A stretch of DNA of 64,000 nt from Paraburkholderia aspalathi (GCF_900116445.1 NZ_FPBH01000004.1:372001-436000); one strand, 5' to 3'. Positions 17,309-26,083 are shown, counted from the first letter of the stretch. A program made the numbers and translations. Notes: generated by a model from the sequence alone, not told the origin.

Positions 17309-18451
17309 TCACTGGACCAGCGCCGCTGCCGCAGCGTCCGCGACCGCATCGTCCCCGGACAGCGGCACAGTGTCGAGCAGACGCAGTTCCGCGTCCGACA
17401 GGCGGCTCACGCGCCGCCGGCTGTGGCGCGGTTCGTGCGCGCCGGTGAAGACATCGCGCGGCAACACACCGAGCAGTGCGCGGGCGGCTTCAACGCGCTG
17501 GCGTGCGGCAGTATCCGCATTCGGCAGGAAGTCGATGCGCGAAAGCGGCAGCAGTTCGGCGCGCGTGAGCACGCGCTGGCAGTGCACCGCGAAATGGAAC
17601 ACGGACAGGCACCGGTGTCTGGCCGACCCGATGCGCCGGAAGCCCTCGGTCGACGACATCAGATCGCGCAGTACCGCGGAGCGCACGAGGCGCACCAGAT
17701 AGTCGAGTTCGACCAGCAGCATGACGATCATGTAGCCGTACGGCGAGCCGAAGCCGAGTGAGACCTGTGCGGGTTCGCGCGATTGCAGCACCGAGTACTC
17801 CAGGCCTTTGTCGCGCGCGGCATCCAGCAACTGGCGGGCATGCTGCTGCTCGAGTTCGTTCGCACGCCGGATACCGGCGATCCGCTCGGCGATCTCGATG
17901 AGCTTCCAGTCCGCGTACGGATTGTCGTTGCCCGACAGTGACCACAACGCACGCAGCGAAGCGGCCACGCGGCGGCCGCCCGCCATCGGATGTCCCTGTT
18001 CTCCCGGCGCGATTGATCGGCCGAGAAAAAGCCGCATCGCGTCCCGCGTGTGCAGCCGCATGCGGTCCGCGCCATCACTGCCGAGCTGGCCGATGCGGCT
18101 AATCTCCTGCGCCTCGTGCGGGCGCACCAGTGAATCGCTGCCCTGTCGCAGCGCGTGCGTCTCGCGCATGTGGTTCAGCGCGTCTTCGCGTTCGAGAAAC
18201 AGCTGATATCGGCTGAACAGTGGATCGGCCGGATCAGGATCGTCTTCAGCGATCAGGTGCGCGAGGACCGCGCGTTCCGCGTCGAGGTCGTAGCCGTCGG
18301 CGAAGGGCGACGATGCGGAACGCGAGAAGGCATCAACAGAGGGATCAGCAGCGTGACCAGCAGAGAGATCAGCAGAGAGATCAGCAGCGGGATCAGCCGA
18401 GGCATCAGCAGCGGGATCAACATGATCATGATGGGCAGATGAGGTGTCCAT
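17309..18451 (-). CDS. TIGR03761-type integrating conjugative element protein (PFL_4669-like)
   Basis: A 380-residue protein whose core contains F-S-R-Y-Q-L-F-L-E-R-E, L-W-S-L-S-G-N-D-N-P-Y-A-D-W and a hydrophobic segment (Y-M-I-V-M-L-L-V-E-L-D-Y). This matches the family found in PFGI-1/clc-type elements. ATG 18451 (MDTSSAHHD) is preferred because AGGAG precedes it; the longer frame runs through the palindromes at 18503 and 18552. The first 60 residues hold a degenerate Ala/Asp/Ser repeat (A-D-P-A-A-D-L-S-A-D-L-S-A) encoded by a tandem DNA repeat. Molecular function is unknown. Confidence 0.8.
   Translation of the reverse strand: MDTSSAHHDHVDPAADASADPAADLSADLSAGHAADPSVDAFSRSASSPFADGYDLDAERAVLAHLIAEDDPDPADPLFSRYQLFLEREDALNHMRETHALRQGSDSLVRPHEAQEISRIGQLGSDGADRMRLHTRDAMRLFLGRSIAPGEQGHPMAGGRRVAASLRALWSLSGNDNPYADWKLIEIAERIAGIRRANELEQQHARQLLDAARDKGLEYSVLQSREPAQVSLGFGSPYGYMIVMLLVELDYLVRLVRSAVLRDLMSSTEGFRRIGSARHRCLSVFHFAVHCQRVLTRAELLPLSRIDFLPNADTAARQRVEAARALLGVLPRDVFTGAHEPRHSRRRVSRLSDAELRLLDTVPLSGDDAVADAAAAALVQ
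18336..18420. repeat. Tandem repeat at the 5' end of the TIGR03761 gene
   Basis: Units built on gatcagcagagagatcagca repeat with small changes and encode the Ala/Asp/Ser-rich N-terminus. The period is a multiple of three, so copy changes would keep the frame. Confidence 0.7.
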
Positions 18452-18502
18452 GGACGGGCTCCTAGAAACAGATAGTCGGTGACCGGAATGGCGAGTGCTG
18501 CG

Positions 18503-18521
18503 GTGTGACCCGGGGTAACAC
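18503..18521. repeat. Palindromic element copy 1 (GTGTGACCC-G-GGGTAACAC)
   Basis: A 9-base arm palindrome with one mismatch around a central G, 52 bases upstream of the TIGR03761 start. It shares the core ACCC-G-GGGTAACA with the copies at 18552 and 19391. Confidence 0.7.
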
Positions 18522-18551
18522 GGCGCGCGTGAGGGTAGCCGGCCAGGTTGG

Positions 18552-18570
18552 CTGTTACCCGGGGTAACAG
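18552..18570. repeat. Palindromic element copy 2 (CTGTTACCC-G-GGGTAACAG)
   Basis: Perfect 9-base arms around a central G (10 with flanking G/C), located in the gap between the STY4528-like and TIGR03761 genes. It lies 31 bases from copy 1, centre to centre 49 bases. Confidence 0.8.
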
Positions 18571-18610
18571 CAGCACGTTGCAATGCGCGTCGCACAGACG
18601 ATAAAGTCCG

Positions 18611-20254
18611 TCACGCATGACAGCCCACCCGATGCGCGGGGCGATGCGCGGGTCGATGCGTTGGTCGATGCGCGATCCCGGCACGCAGTGCATCCCGGAT
18701 TGCCGCCAGATGACGACACGCGGTTTCGCGCGTTGACACAGGCAAACCAGTCGGGTCCTGCGGGCTGTGCGACGCCGCGATCGCGCCCTCGCCTGGCCCT
18801 GCCTGCCGGCGCGCCGCCCGTTCGAGATGCGCCCTTGTGGGCATGAACTCGCCGGCGAGATAGCGGCGCACGAGACCTGCGATGTAGGCGACGGGCAGTT
18901 GCACCGGCTGATGCCGGTGACCTGCCGCCATCTCGTCGAGCAGCAACTGCCGGTCCGCAACAGGAATCCGCGCGAGGTGCGAGGCGATCAATGACCGCTC
19001 GCCCAGACTAACCATCGCTGGCCAGGACAGCGGACCATCGTCGTTGCCGCCGGTTGTTCGCGGCGAAATCGAACCGCCCACGACAACCACCGTCGGCCCA
19101 TGGCCCGGCGAATAGCCGTCGCTTGGGGTTGTCGTAGTCCGGTATGTAATCCTTCCGTATACGCGCGCGTCTGGAACGCACGTTTCCCGCCATCGGTAAC
19201 GGATCAAACCCGCCCACCACATCACAGTTGCGGCAGCATTCGCGTCCAGTCCTGCCTCCAGTGGGGGACTTCCAGTTGGCGAGTTCGGGTGCGCACGTGT
19301 GCCCGCACCGACGGGCGGCAGGTGGACCGGTTCGCTTACTGGCGTTATGAATGACGCGCTGAACGGCGCACTGAACGGCGCACCCTCGTCCTGGCTGTTA
19401 CCCGGGGTAACAGCCAGCGGTCTGGATGCCGCAGCGCCCTCTTCTTCATGCAGACTCTGCGCGAGCAGGCGTTTGCGCGTCGCCAATCGCTCGCGCATAT
19501 CGCCGCGCGACGCAAGGCGCTCAAGCTGGCGTTTCAGTTCGCCCGCATTGACCTGGGTGAACACACGTCGACCGGTGCACTGGCGCATGAACTCGCGAAT
19601 CAGCCCCTGGCGCACGAGCCGCGCTCTCGCATTGTCAAGCTGACGCCGGTTAAGTCCCAGCGTGCGTTGCCATTCTCCGGCCGTGTGCGTGAACCAGGTA
19701 CATTGCCGGTCGGCCTCACGGCGCTGCAACTGCACCATGCGCGAGAGCAGTAGCGCGGCATTCACGTTGCCGACGAGATCAGCAAGAATACGTCGGTACG
19801 CGACAGTCGGTCCCAGCAACGCGTCACCTGCGAACGGGTCCGCCCGCATCGCTTCGATCGATGCCGGAAGCTGCACGGCCATTGCACAGGTCGCGCGAAC
19901 GGCGGTCGAGATAGCGTCGACCTCCAGCCGGTAATGCATGCGCGCGGGCTGGCCACCCCGCCATTCGCTCACCAGATTCAGATCCCGCAGGCGCCGCCGC
20001 GCATTCTCCTGCTCCTCGCGCGAGAGGCCCGTCTCGAGCAGCCAGTGTTCGCGGGTCTTGTGGACCCAGCCGCCGTTGGTCTCAACGTCGCGCCCGCGTC
20101 GCGTCCAGTACACCAGTTGCGAGAGCAGCAGCGCCTGCTTTGGATGCCCGGTGATGCGGGCCATGCGCGTGCCGAAAGCGATGGGCCGGTGCGGCCTGAG
20201 CAGAATCCACATGGTTTCGAACTCGGTGATATAGGGATGGCAGCCGGGCATCAT
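18611..20254 (-). CDS. STY4528-like pathogenicity-island/ICE replication protein
   Basis: A 547-residue protein with two related winged-helix segments in its first half. The first is residues 25-110 (ITGHPKQALLLSQLVYWTRR, then LETGLSREEQENARRRL) and the second about 150-240 (LVGNVNAALLLSRMV, then LGLNRRQLDNARARLVRQG). This double replication-initiator-like layout is typical of the STY4528 family next to ParB in such elements. The middle is low-complexity. The C-terminus ends in an HRPTHRPAHRPAHR repeat coded by 12-bp units. The start overlaps the previous stop by four bases. Likely role: initiation of element replication. Confidence 0.75.
   Translation of the reverse strand: MMPGCHPYITEFETMWILLRPHRPIAFGTRMARITGHPKQALLLSQLVYWTRRGRDVETNGGWVHKTREHWLLETGLSREEQENARRRLRDLNLVSEWRGGQPARMHYRLEVDAISTAVRATCAMAVQLPASIEAMRADPFAGDALLGPTVAYRRILADLVGNVNAALLLSRMVQLQRREADRQCTWFTHTAGEWQRTLGLNRRQLDNARARLVRQGLIREFMRQCTGRRVFTQVNAGELKRQLERLASRGDMRERLATRKRLLAQSLHEEEGAAASRPLAVTPGNSQDEGAPFSAPFSASFITPVSEPVHLPPVGAGTRAHPNSPTGSPPLEAGLDANAAATVMWWAGLIRYRWRETCVPDARVYGRITYRTTTTPSDGYSPGHGPTVVVVGGSISPRTTGGNDDGPLSWPAMVSLGERSLIASHLARIPVADRQLLLDEMAAGHRHQPVQLPVAYIAGLVRRYLAGEFMPTRAHLERAARRQAGPGEGAIAASHSPQDPTGLPVSTRETACRHLAAIRDALRAGIAHRPTHRPAHRPAHRVGCHA
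18628..18676. repeat. 12-bp tandem repeat encoding His-Arg-Pro units
   Basis: Units near gatgcgcgggtc repeat about four times at the 3' end of the STY4528-like gene, encoding T/A-H-R-P repeats. The unit length keeps the frame. Confidence 0.75.
19391..19417. repeat. Palindromic element copy 3, 13-base perfect arms
   Basis: CTGGCTGTTACCC and GGGTAACAGCCAG pair perfectly around a central G. This copy is inside the STY4528-like coding sequence, where it encodes V-T-P-G-N-S-Q, so it is conserved as DNA rather than as a promoter element. Confidence 0.85.
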
Positions 20255-20778
20255 GAGTCGATCTCCTCCGGCTGCTCCGGGTGCTTTGGCTGCTCCGGGT
20301 GCTTCGGCTGTTGCGCTTGGTCCGGACGGTCGGGACGTACGGGCGGCCAGACGATATGGGCGGTGCGCTCCTGGGCCTTGCGCTGAAGCAGCGCAAGCAC
20401 GGCCGGCCAGAGGATGCGGAACTCATCGGCTGACAGCGCCTTTCGCCGGCGGTGCGCGATGAGGCCTTTCGATCGGAGCAGTCGCCGCGCGGCGCGCTGC
20501 TGCGGCTCAGTGAGTGCCAGTCGTCGCGCAAACTCATCAGGCGTGATCTGCAGCCAGGCATGCTGCCGCCCGTTTTCGCTTTCAACCGTCGACAGTTCCG
20601 TGAGCATGGCGGCCGCGGCGAGGTCGCCGCAGATCTCGACGAAACAGCGGTCGATCGTGATCGGCACGTCGAGCATCGAGAGAACCATTTCGGTCTCGGC
20701 AGGCGGCAGCCCGGGTGAATCGTCCCAGGTCTTGCCGGGCAGCAGGTTGCCCTGCGGATCAAGTCGCATGTCGTACAT
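20251..20778 (-). CDS. Integrative-element winged-helix protein of unknown function
   Basis: A 175-residue protein. A helix-turn-helix-like region (ITPDEFARRLALTEPQQRAA then RRLLRSKGLIAHRRR) lies in the second half. The C-terminal tail has the tandem repeat Q-P-K-H-P-E. ATG 20778 has AGGAG seven bases upstream and overlaps the end of the upstream gene by 20 bases; its own stop overlaps the STY4528-like start. It probably binds DNA and helps replication or regulation of the element. I do not recognise a named family. Confidence 0.7.
   Translation of the reverse strand: MYDMRLDPQGNLLPGKTWDDSPGLPPAETEMVLSMLDVPITIDRCFVEICGDLAAAAMLTELSTVESENGRQHAWLQITPDEFARRLALTEPQQRAARRLLRSKGLIAHRRRKALSADEFRILWPAVLALLQRKAQERTAHIVWPPVRPDRPDQAQQPKHPEQPKHPEQPEEIDS
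20270..20310. repeat. 18-bp tandem repeat (two copies)
   Basis: ggctgctccgggtgcttt repeats twice with one change at the 3' end of the winged-helix gene, encoding K-H-P-E-Q-P repeats in frame. Confidence 0.75.
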
Positions 20779-21421
20779 GGTCACACTCCTGGTGGGAAGA
20801 AGACGGGTGACGGTCTCCGGTGTCGGCGTCGAGTGCCGCGAAAAGCGTCGCGAGCGACCATCGCCCGTCACATTGCTCATGCAGCACCAGATAGCGTTCG
20901 CGCAGGTCGCCGATCTCTTTGAGACGTGCCCACGCATCGAACAGTTGATCCATCCCGGAGCGCGACAGCGCGCGGGGTTTCGTCGGCGCGAGAACATTGA
21001 GTTCGGCTCGCAGCTGCGTGATCGTTGCGCGCGTGGCCGTGCGGAAGAACCTGCGGATCATCGGAATGCTGGCCTGCCGCTCCACAAAGGCGCGCAACAG
21101 ATCCTGGTCGCGCCACTGCCGCTCGATCAGCTCGCAGCGACGCTGCAACGCGCCCGCATCCACAAAGACACGCAATGCACCAGCGCCCAGCAGATCGCGC
21201 GCGAGTGCGGATGAACGGGCATCGCCGAGCACACGCCGGATTCCGTCCGGCAACCGGTCTGTCAGCGATGTCCGCTGGCGCGACGCTGTTTCACATGAAA
21301 CTTCGGCTTCCTGAATGCCCGTAGCGATGTACCGATCTGTCACGCAGGCGCACGCAATCAGCTCAAGCAGCGCGATGCGTTCGAGCGCTTCGCTCTCCAG
21401 TCGCAGGAAGGCGGTGTCCAT
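20759..21421 (-). CDS. DUF2857-like integrative element protein
   Basis: A 220-residue protein following ParB with ATGA overlap (start 21421). The central segment I-P-M-I-R-R-F-F with A-T-I-T-Q-L-R-A-E-L-N-V-L-A, then M-D-Q-L-F-D-A-W, resembles the DUF2857 proteins that sit in this position in PFGI-1-type and SPI-7-type elements. No enzyme motif is visible. Named from partial pattern and gene order, so the family call is tentative. Confidence 0.6.
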   Translation of the reverse strand: MDTAFLRLESEALERIALLELIACACVTDRYIATGIQEAEVSCETASRQRTSLTDRLPDGIRRVLGDARSSALARDLLGAGALRVFVDAGALQRRCELIERQWRDQDLLRAFVERQASIPMIRRFFRTATRATITQLRAELNVLAPTKPRALSRSGMDQLFDAWARLKEIGDLRERYLVLHEQCDGRWSLATLFAALDADTGDRHPSSSHQECDHVRHAT

Positions 21422-23331
21422 CACGGCCCTCCCCGCTGAAGACGCTGGTCCGCACCGGGCTCGGGCCAGCGCGCGGGCGTAAAGCGTTCGGGATACGCGG
21501 CACGGAATGCGCGCGCCGCGCCAATGACCTCGCCCCACCACTGACCGATCGGGTGATCGGGATTGAGCATCACGTCGAACATCACGTCCATGCGATCAGC
21601 GAGCAACGGCTCGCCGACGCTCGCGTCACAGGTGCGGTTCCACGTCTCGTCATCGCGGGCCATGTGTGCGAAGCGGCTGTCGGGCGGCACGCGTGTGACG
21701 CCGGTGGCGCTGTTTTGCCGTGAAAGGCTCACGAGCCACCACCAGCCGAGATACCGGTTGAGCATCTCCTCGTTACGCTGCGCGTCGGCATCGGGCGAGG
21801 AACCGGATGAGAAACCGGGCGATGAACCGGATGAGAGGCCCGGCGACGAATCAGGCGACGAATCAGGCGACAAATCAGGCGACAAATCGGGCGACGAATC
21901 GGGCGAAAAGCGCGGTCTGCCCGGCGGCGGTGGCTCGACCATGAATCCGTACGGCAGCCCTGGCGCATCGCGCACGCAGCCATCGAGACCACAGGTCCGC
22001 GCGAAAACCAGCACCGCCTCCCGGAAAAGCTCACCCTGGGTTGAAGGCGACGCAGCCTGCGGTCCGCTGTCCTGATGACCTTCATCGGTCACCCGTGTGA
22101 ACGTGCCGTCCTGTGCCCGTTGCGGGCCATCGGGCGGTACGTCTGACCCGTCAGGTTGTTTCCCTACGGCGGCCCGGTGCGACACTGCCCCATCCGCGCC
22201 CGGCGTGGCGCGCGATTGTTGATCGGCGCCTGATGCCAACACAGCCGACGCGGCCGATGGAGCCGACGAAGCCGACGAGGCCGAGGGATCTGGCGTTGCC
22301 CCTGCACGATCCGCGTCGAGAATCGGTGTGACCGATAAAGGTTCAGGTCGTTCGCCTGGCATGCCACCGAGTTCACGTAGCGCATCACCCGTGGCATCCG
22401 GGACGCGCTCGAACAGATGACACATCCGGTCCAGGGCGTCGCGCGGCACGCCGAGTTCGCCCGCGAGCCGTTGTCTCAGTCCATCGACCAGTTGCGCGGC
22501 ATCAAACGGCGTGGTCCGCGCCAGCGTACCGGCCGCATCCGGGTTGTCCGGATTGCACCGGGCGGCGATGCCGGTCAGTTGCGGGTCGATCACCCGCGTC
22601 TGCAGCCAGTGATCGTCGAAGCCGAGGCGGCGTACGAGACGCAGTAGCATGCCGATGCCAGGCTGGATCACATCGACGAGCGCGCGCCGGCTCAGGTACA
22701 CCGTGGCCGGCCCCAGGGCCGACAGGCGGTCGATCGCGAACTGGAAGAGTGCGAGCAGCACATGACTCACCGGCGCCCCCTCCTGTTCGAGCAGCCGCGA
22801 GAACTCACGTAACGACAGCGTCTCGCCCCGCCCGGCTTCCAGATCTGCCCTGAGCGCAAGATAGCCGTTCGCCCTGTCCCAGAAACAGAGGTCGGCGCGC
22901 TGGTCGTTCTCGCGCAGGTGGGCCGCCAGCAGCTTCGGCTCGCCCGGATACGGCACGCAGACGAAGTCGTAGTAAAGGAAGCGCTGGTCGCGCGTTTCGT
23001 CGTAAAGGGCCGTCGCTGCGGTCACGCGCGAATTGCCGCCCTTCGCCACCACGTAACGCGTCTCGCCAGGACGGCGGGTCACCGTCACGATCTGTTCGAT
23101 ACCGTTCGCGCGGATCGACTCCTTGAGCTCAACGATGCGCTCATGCGATGCCCGCCGTGGATTGCGCTCGTAGACCATCACATCGAGGATCCTGAGCCGG
23201 ATCACCGAGGTGAGCTGCGGTTCGGGCGTCCGGGCGGCTGGGGGCGGCACGTCCAGGCGCTGCGCGGCGAGCGCCTCGTGCGCCTCGTGCGCCTCGCGCA
23301 CCCCACCGAGCGGGTTTGCTGACACGCTCAT
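21421..23331 (-). CDS. parB: ParB-family partition protein of integrative element
   Basis: A 636-residue protein. The N-terminal ParB domain (about 40-150) contains Y-E-R-N-P-R, E-S-I-R-A-N-G-I-E-Q-I-V and Y-V-V-A-K-G-G-N-S-R. A helical DNA-binding region follows (LREFSRLLEQEGAPVSHVLL). The C-terminal half is long and low in complexity (repeated S-P-D-L/S units), then ends with a conserved W-W-W-L-V-S-L-S-R segment. ATG 23331 overlaps the ParA stop. Much longer than chromosomal ParB (about 300 aa), as usual for ICE ParB proteins. With ParA it segregates the excised or replicating element; its DNA site is unknown, and the palindromes in this region are candidates. Confidence 0.85.
   Translation of the reverse strand: MSVSANPLGGVREAHEAHEALAAQRLDVPPPAARTPEPQLTSVIRLRILDVMVYERNPRRASHERIVELKESIRANGIEQIVTVTRRPGETRYVVAKGGNSRVTAATALYDETRDQRFLYYDFVCVPYPGEPKLLAAHLRENDQRADLCFWDRANGYLALRADLEAGRGETLSLREFSRLLEQEGAPVSHVLLALFQFAIDRLSALGPATVYLSRRALVDVIQPGIGMLLRLVRRLGFDDHWLQTRVIDPQLTGIAARCNPDNPDAAGTLARTTPFDAAQLVDGLRQRLAGELGVPRDALDRMCHLFERVPDATGDALRELGGMPGERPEPLSVTPILDADRAGATPDPSASSASSAPSAASAVLASGADQQSRATPGADGAVSHRAAVGKQPDGSDVPPDGPQRAQDGTFTRVTDEGHQDSGPQAASPSTQGELFREAVLVFARTCGLDGCVRDAPGLPYGFMVEPPPPGRPRFSPDSSPDLSPDLSPDSSPDSSPGLSSGSSPGFSSGSSPDADAQRNEEMLNRYLGWWWLVSLSRQNSATGVTRVPPDSRFAHMARDDETWNRTCDASVGEPLLADRMDVMFDVMLNPDHPIGQWWGEVIGAARAFRAAYPERFTPARWPEPGADQRLQRGGP
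21792..21909. repeat. 12-bp tandem repeat in parB
   Basis: Units such as ggcgacgaatca repeat about nine times with variation and encode the Ser-Pro-Asp-rich linker of ParB. Period 12 keeps the frame whatever the copy number. Confidence 0.85.
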
Positions 23332-24221
23332 GCGAGCGCCTCCTGCCCGACGTCGCCGACCCGGATGTTGACCGTACCGACGTCGACCATCGCACGTCGC
23401 GGTGACCCGGTATACACATTCGCCAGCGACGGGAACAGTTCCCATGCGAGACGGTGCATGACGTTCCAGGCGGAATTGTCGAACCGGCGGCGACGATCGA
23501 AGTCGTGCACGGGAATGCGCGCCGTCGCCGCGGCCGCATAGGCGGCCGCTGACGGGATCACGGTGTCGAGGACCCGGACTTTCGGATGCCCGGCAAACCG
23601 CTGCCGCAGTACGGCCGCAAGTGCCCGCGCATTGGTGGTGCGTTCGTGCGCATTGATCAGCGTAAGCAGGTCGCCGGAACGGAAGGATTCGCCGAAGTCG
23701 GCCAGCCGGTTCAGCTCATCGAGCATCGCGATCGTGCCCGTGGCGAACTCCCCGGCACTGAGTGCATCCGGCTTCACGGGCGACACCATGAGGTCGGCGG
23801 CCATCGCCGCGGACTTCTGCAGTTCGCCCACCGCACCCTGTGTATCGATCAGCACCACGTCATACGGCTCGATCAGCGGGCTGCGCATTGCGCGGCGAAG
23901 GATCATCAGGCGATCCTCGCGGCGGTTCAGCCACGCCTGCAGTGCTGCATCGGGCGTATCGGAGTAGACGAGATCAAGATTCGAGAAAATCGTGCGACTG
24001 ATGCAGTCGATCGACGGATTGCCGCCTGAGGTCACGACAGCGCTCAGAGCCTGCGGTGAACGGTACTGGACGGGAAAGAACCTGCTTAGACCCGGCTGGA
24101 CATCGGCATCGATCGCGAGCACCTTCAGGCCGAAGGCTGCGAGCAGGCCGCCCAGATTGGCGGCGACGGTCGTCTTACCGACGCCGCCTTTGGTGGAGAC
24201 GAAGGAGATAACTACCGGCAC
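23328..24221 (-). CDS. parA: ParA/Soj-family partition ATPase
   Basis: A 297-residue ATPase starting with GTG. The deviant Walker A motif K-G-G-V-G-K-T-T is at residues 11-18, then I-D-A-D-V-Q-P-G-L-S (Walker A') and V-L-I-D-T-Q-G-A (Walker B). It lacks an N-terminal HTH, as in ICE-type Soj proteins. First gene of the partition operon, followed by parB with a 4-base overlap and preceded by alpA. It drives element maintenance by nucleoid-dependent positioning. Confidence 0.92.
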   Translation of the reverse strand: MPVVISFVSTKGGVGKTTVAANLGGLLAAFGLKVLAIDADVQPGLSRFFPVQYRSPQALSAVVTSGGNPSIDCISRTIFSNLDLVYSDTPDAALQAWLNRREDRLMILRRAMRSPLIEPYDVVLIDTQGAVGELQKSAAMAADLMVSPVKPDALSAGEFATGTIAMLDELNRLADFGESFRSGDLLTLINAHERTTNARALAAVLRQRFAGHPKVRVLDTVIPSAAAYAAAATARIPVHDFDRRRRFDNSAWNVMHRLAWELFPSLANVYTGSPRRAMVDVGTVNIRVGDVGQEALA

Positions 24222-24288
24222 GGTGGGATGTCCAGGACAGCATCATCGCTTGAGTGGAAATTCAGTTAATGAAACAGAATTTGTGTCG

Positions 24289-24549
24289 CTAGGTCGGGTC
24301 GTAAGCCGGCCCATGTGGATCAGGATCTGGCGCCTCATTGGCGTCGCCAGCGGTCCCGTTCTCGCCAGAGCGCGTGAGTTGCGAGGCAATCCACTTTTCA
24401 TACTCGTCAGCGGGAAAAAGACGACGGCGCCCCACGCGGATTGACGGTGGCATCGGCAGCCCGAGCGTGAGCCGGTTGCGTGCAGTCGCTGGCGCGATAT
24501 GCAGCTCGCGCGCAATCTCTTCCAGCGTGTAAAACCGCCTGCCCGTCAT
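24289..24549 (-). CDS. AlpA/excisionase-like HTH regulator
   Basis: An 86-residue MerR-type winged helix-turn-helix protein: F-Y-T-L-E-E-I-A-R-E-L then P-A-T-A-R-N-R-L, with V-G-R-R-R-L-F-P-A-D-E-Y-E-K-W as the DNA wing. AlpA-like proteins stand at the head of ICE partition operons and control integrase or excision. The gene lies 68 bases upstream of parA on the same strand and is divergent from the XRE gene, so both promoters share the 24550-24682 gap. Confidence 0.85.
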   Translation of the reverse strand: MTGRRFYTLEEIARELHIAPATARNRLTLGLPMPPSIRVGRRRLFPADEYEKWIASQLTRSGENGTAGDANEAPDPDPHGPAYDPT

Positions 24550-24682
24550 TTTCCCTTCACGACGCGTCGACGCATCATGTCTCCAGAAAGCGCCCGTTTA
24601 ATCCAGGTACGTCCAGACTTGTCCATTACTCAATTGTTCCTATAATCAAGGCACAAGATCACTCTAGGAATGTGAGACAGAC

Positions 24683-25120
24683 ATGTCAAGCACCACGGAT
24701 CACGGGGACTACCATCAGCGTGTCGCGCAGGTGCGCGAACACCTCGGCCTGTCGCAGGACAGGATGGCCCGGCAGCTCGGCCTTTCCCTGCGTGCCTATG
24801 CGAATTACGAGCGCGGCGAGCGTGCGGTACCGGTCGAACTGCTGCGCGCAATCTACGAGCAGTTCTCAGTCGATCCCGTCTGGCTGATGACGGGTGACGG
24901 CAACATGATTCTCGACCGTGATGTGCACTACCGGCTCGACCAGAAGACGCTCGACAGCGTGCTGCTCGCCGTCGCGCGCATCGAGCAGCGTCTTGATGTG
25001 CCGCTCGACGCGAAGAAAAAGGCGCGACTCATTGGGCTGCTCTACGAGCAGTGCCAGTTGCTAGGCGAGAGTGCCGAGCAGATCCTGAAGGACTCGCGCA
25101 TCAGTCGTCTCGCACGCTGA
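24683..25120 (+). CDS. XRE-family transcriptional regulator
   Basis: A 145-residue protein. The cro/C1-type helix-turn-helix at residues 10-65 (E-H-L-G-L-S-Q-D-R-M-A-R-Q-L-G-L-S-L-R-A) is followed by the phage-repressor-like F-S-V-D-P-V-W-L-M-T-G-D-G-N-M. A helical C-terminal oligomerisation region completes it. It is divergent from alpA-parA and likely represses or switches the element's maintenance operon. Confidence 0.88.
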   Translation: MSSTTDHGDYHQRVAQVREHLGLSQDRMARQLGLSLRAYANYERGERAVPVELLRAIYEQFSVDPVWLMTGDGNMILDRDVHYRLDQKTLDSVLLAVARIEQRLDVPLDAKKKARLIGLLYEQCQLLGESAEQILKDSRISRLAR

Positions 25121-25271
25121 TTGCGGTCAGTGATTGCGCTCAGGTCAACGACGAGAACAATTCTGCAATCATGCCCGTCGATCATCGTTCCAACATTAAT
25201 CTTCAGACATAGCGCTTTTTGACGCATGCGTGAAAGCGCCTGTGATATCGCCATCGGTCGTGGAGAAAGGA

Positions 25272-25484
25272 ATGGGACGCCGGGAAGAAATCAGCAAGGA
25301 ACTGGACGAACTGGCCATCGAGATTGAGAAGGACGCGCTGCTTGCCCGTGGCAGGCAGGCCGCAAAAATCGCTTTGGTACCCGAAACGCATATCCGTCTT
25401 GAGCTCGTCATTGAACAGCACCCGCCCACCAGCGTGCAGATCTGTATCTCGACGGAGCCGGCCGACGATGGCGCACCTGCATAG
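25272..25484 (+). CDS. Small hypothetical protein
   Basis: A 70-residue acidic protein. The start at 25272 is chosen because GGAG lies six bases upstream. The first half is a charged helix (R-E-E-I-S-K-E-L-D-E-L-A-I-E-I-E), the second a beta-rich stretch (H-I-R-L-E-L-V-I-E-Q-H). No family recognised. It lies downstream of the XRE gene and may belong to the same element. Confidence 0.55.
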   Translation: MGRREEISKELDELAIEIEKDALLARGRQAAKIALVPETHIRLELVIEQHPPTSVQICISTEPADDGAPA

Positions 25485-25796
25485 CGCCGCGCGTTCTGTT
25501 CGTGGCACCGGCCGGCCCGCTGATTCCTGAAAAATCCTGCGGCCCGTTGATCGATTCTCCGCGCGGAATATGGCGCATCGTCACGTGACGGAGCCTCCTT
25601 TCGCGGAGTCGATGAGGGGACCCAGTTGACGCCATGACCGTGGTTTAGAGCAAGAACGCCTGTGACCATCTTCATCGCGAAGCACCGCGTTATCCCGGGA
25701 TCCATACAGGGCACCTGACGATAGAGCGCCCAGACTGACGCTGTAACGCACACGCGCCCTGTCTCTTCAGTCCTTCTTCAAGGCGCGCTCCGCGAT

Positions 25797-25826
25797 GTTG
25801 CGTGAGGTTGCGTGAGGTTGCGTGAT
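25797..25826. repeat. 10-bp tandem repeat, three copies
   Basis: GTTGCGTGAG occurs twice in a row at 25797-25816, then GTTGCGTGAT at 25817-25826. Confidence 0.9.
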
Positions 25827-26083
25827 AGAGCGGGACGTTTCGCAGTCCTGCCTGGCATTTGTATTTGTCGCGTGCGTCCGATACCCGCGGCGTCGCGCAT
25901 GTTCTCCACCCGATCATACCCGTGCCCTTCATTTCATTGCCGCTGGAAACGGTCGGCAAGTTCGAAAAGCACCGCACACGCCGTTGCCGAAAATGCAACT
26001 GCATGAATATTTTCGCAACGCGGGATCAAGCGCGCGCTGGTTTCGTAATATCAAAGCCCGGTTGTCGTCACCCATGTGCATGC

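Noticed and set aside
13183..25120. tRNA-Gly as the attachment site of the adjacent ICE-like module
   Set aside because: PFGI-1/clc-type elements enter at the tRNA 3' end. Here the 3' end points left, away from the module, and no direct repeat of it or integrase gene was found on the right.
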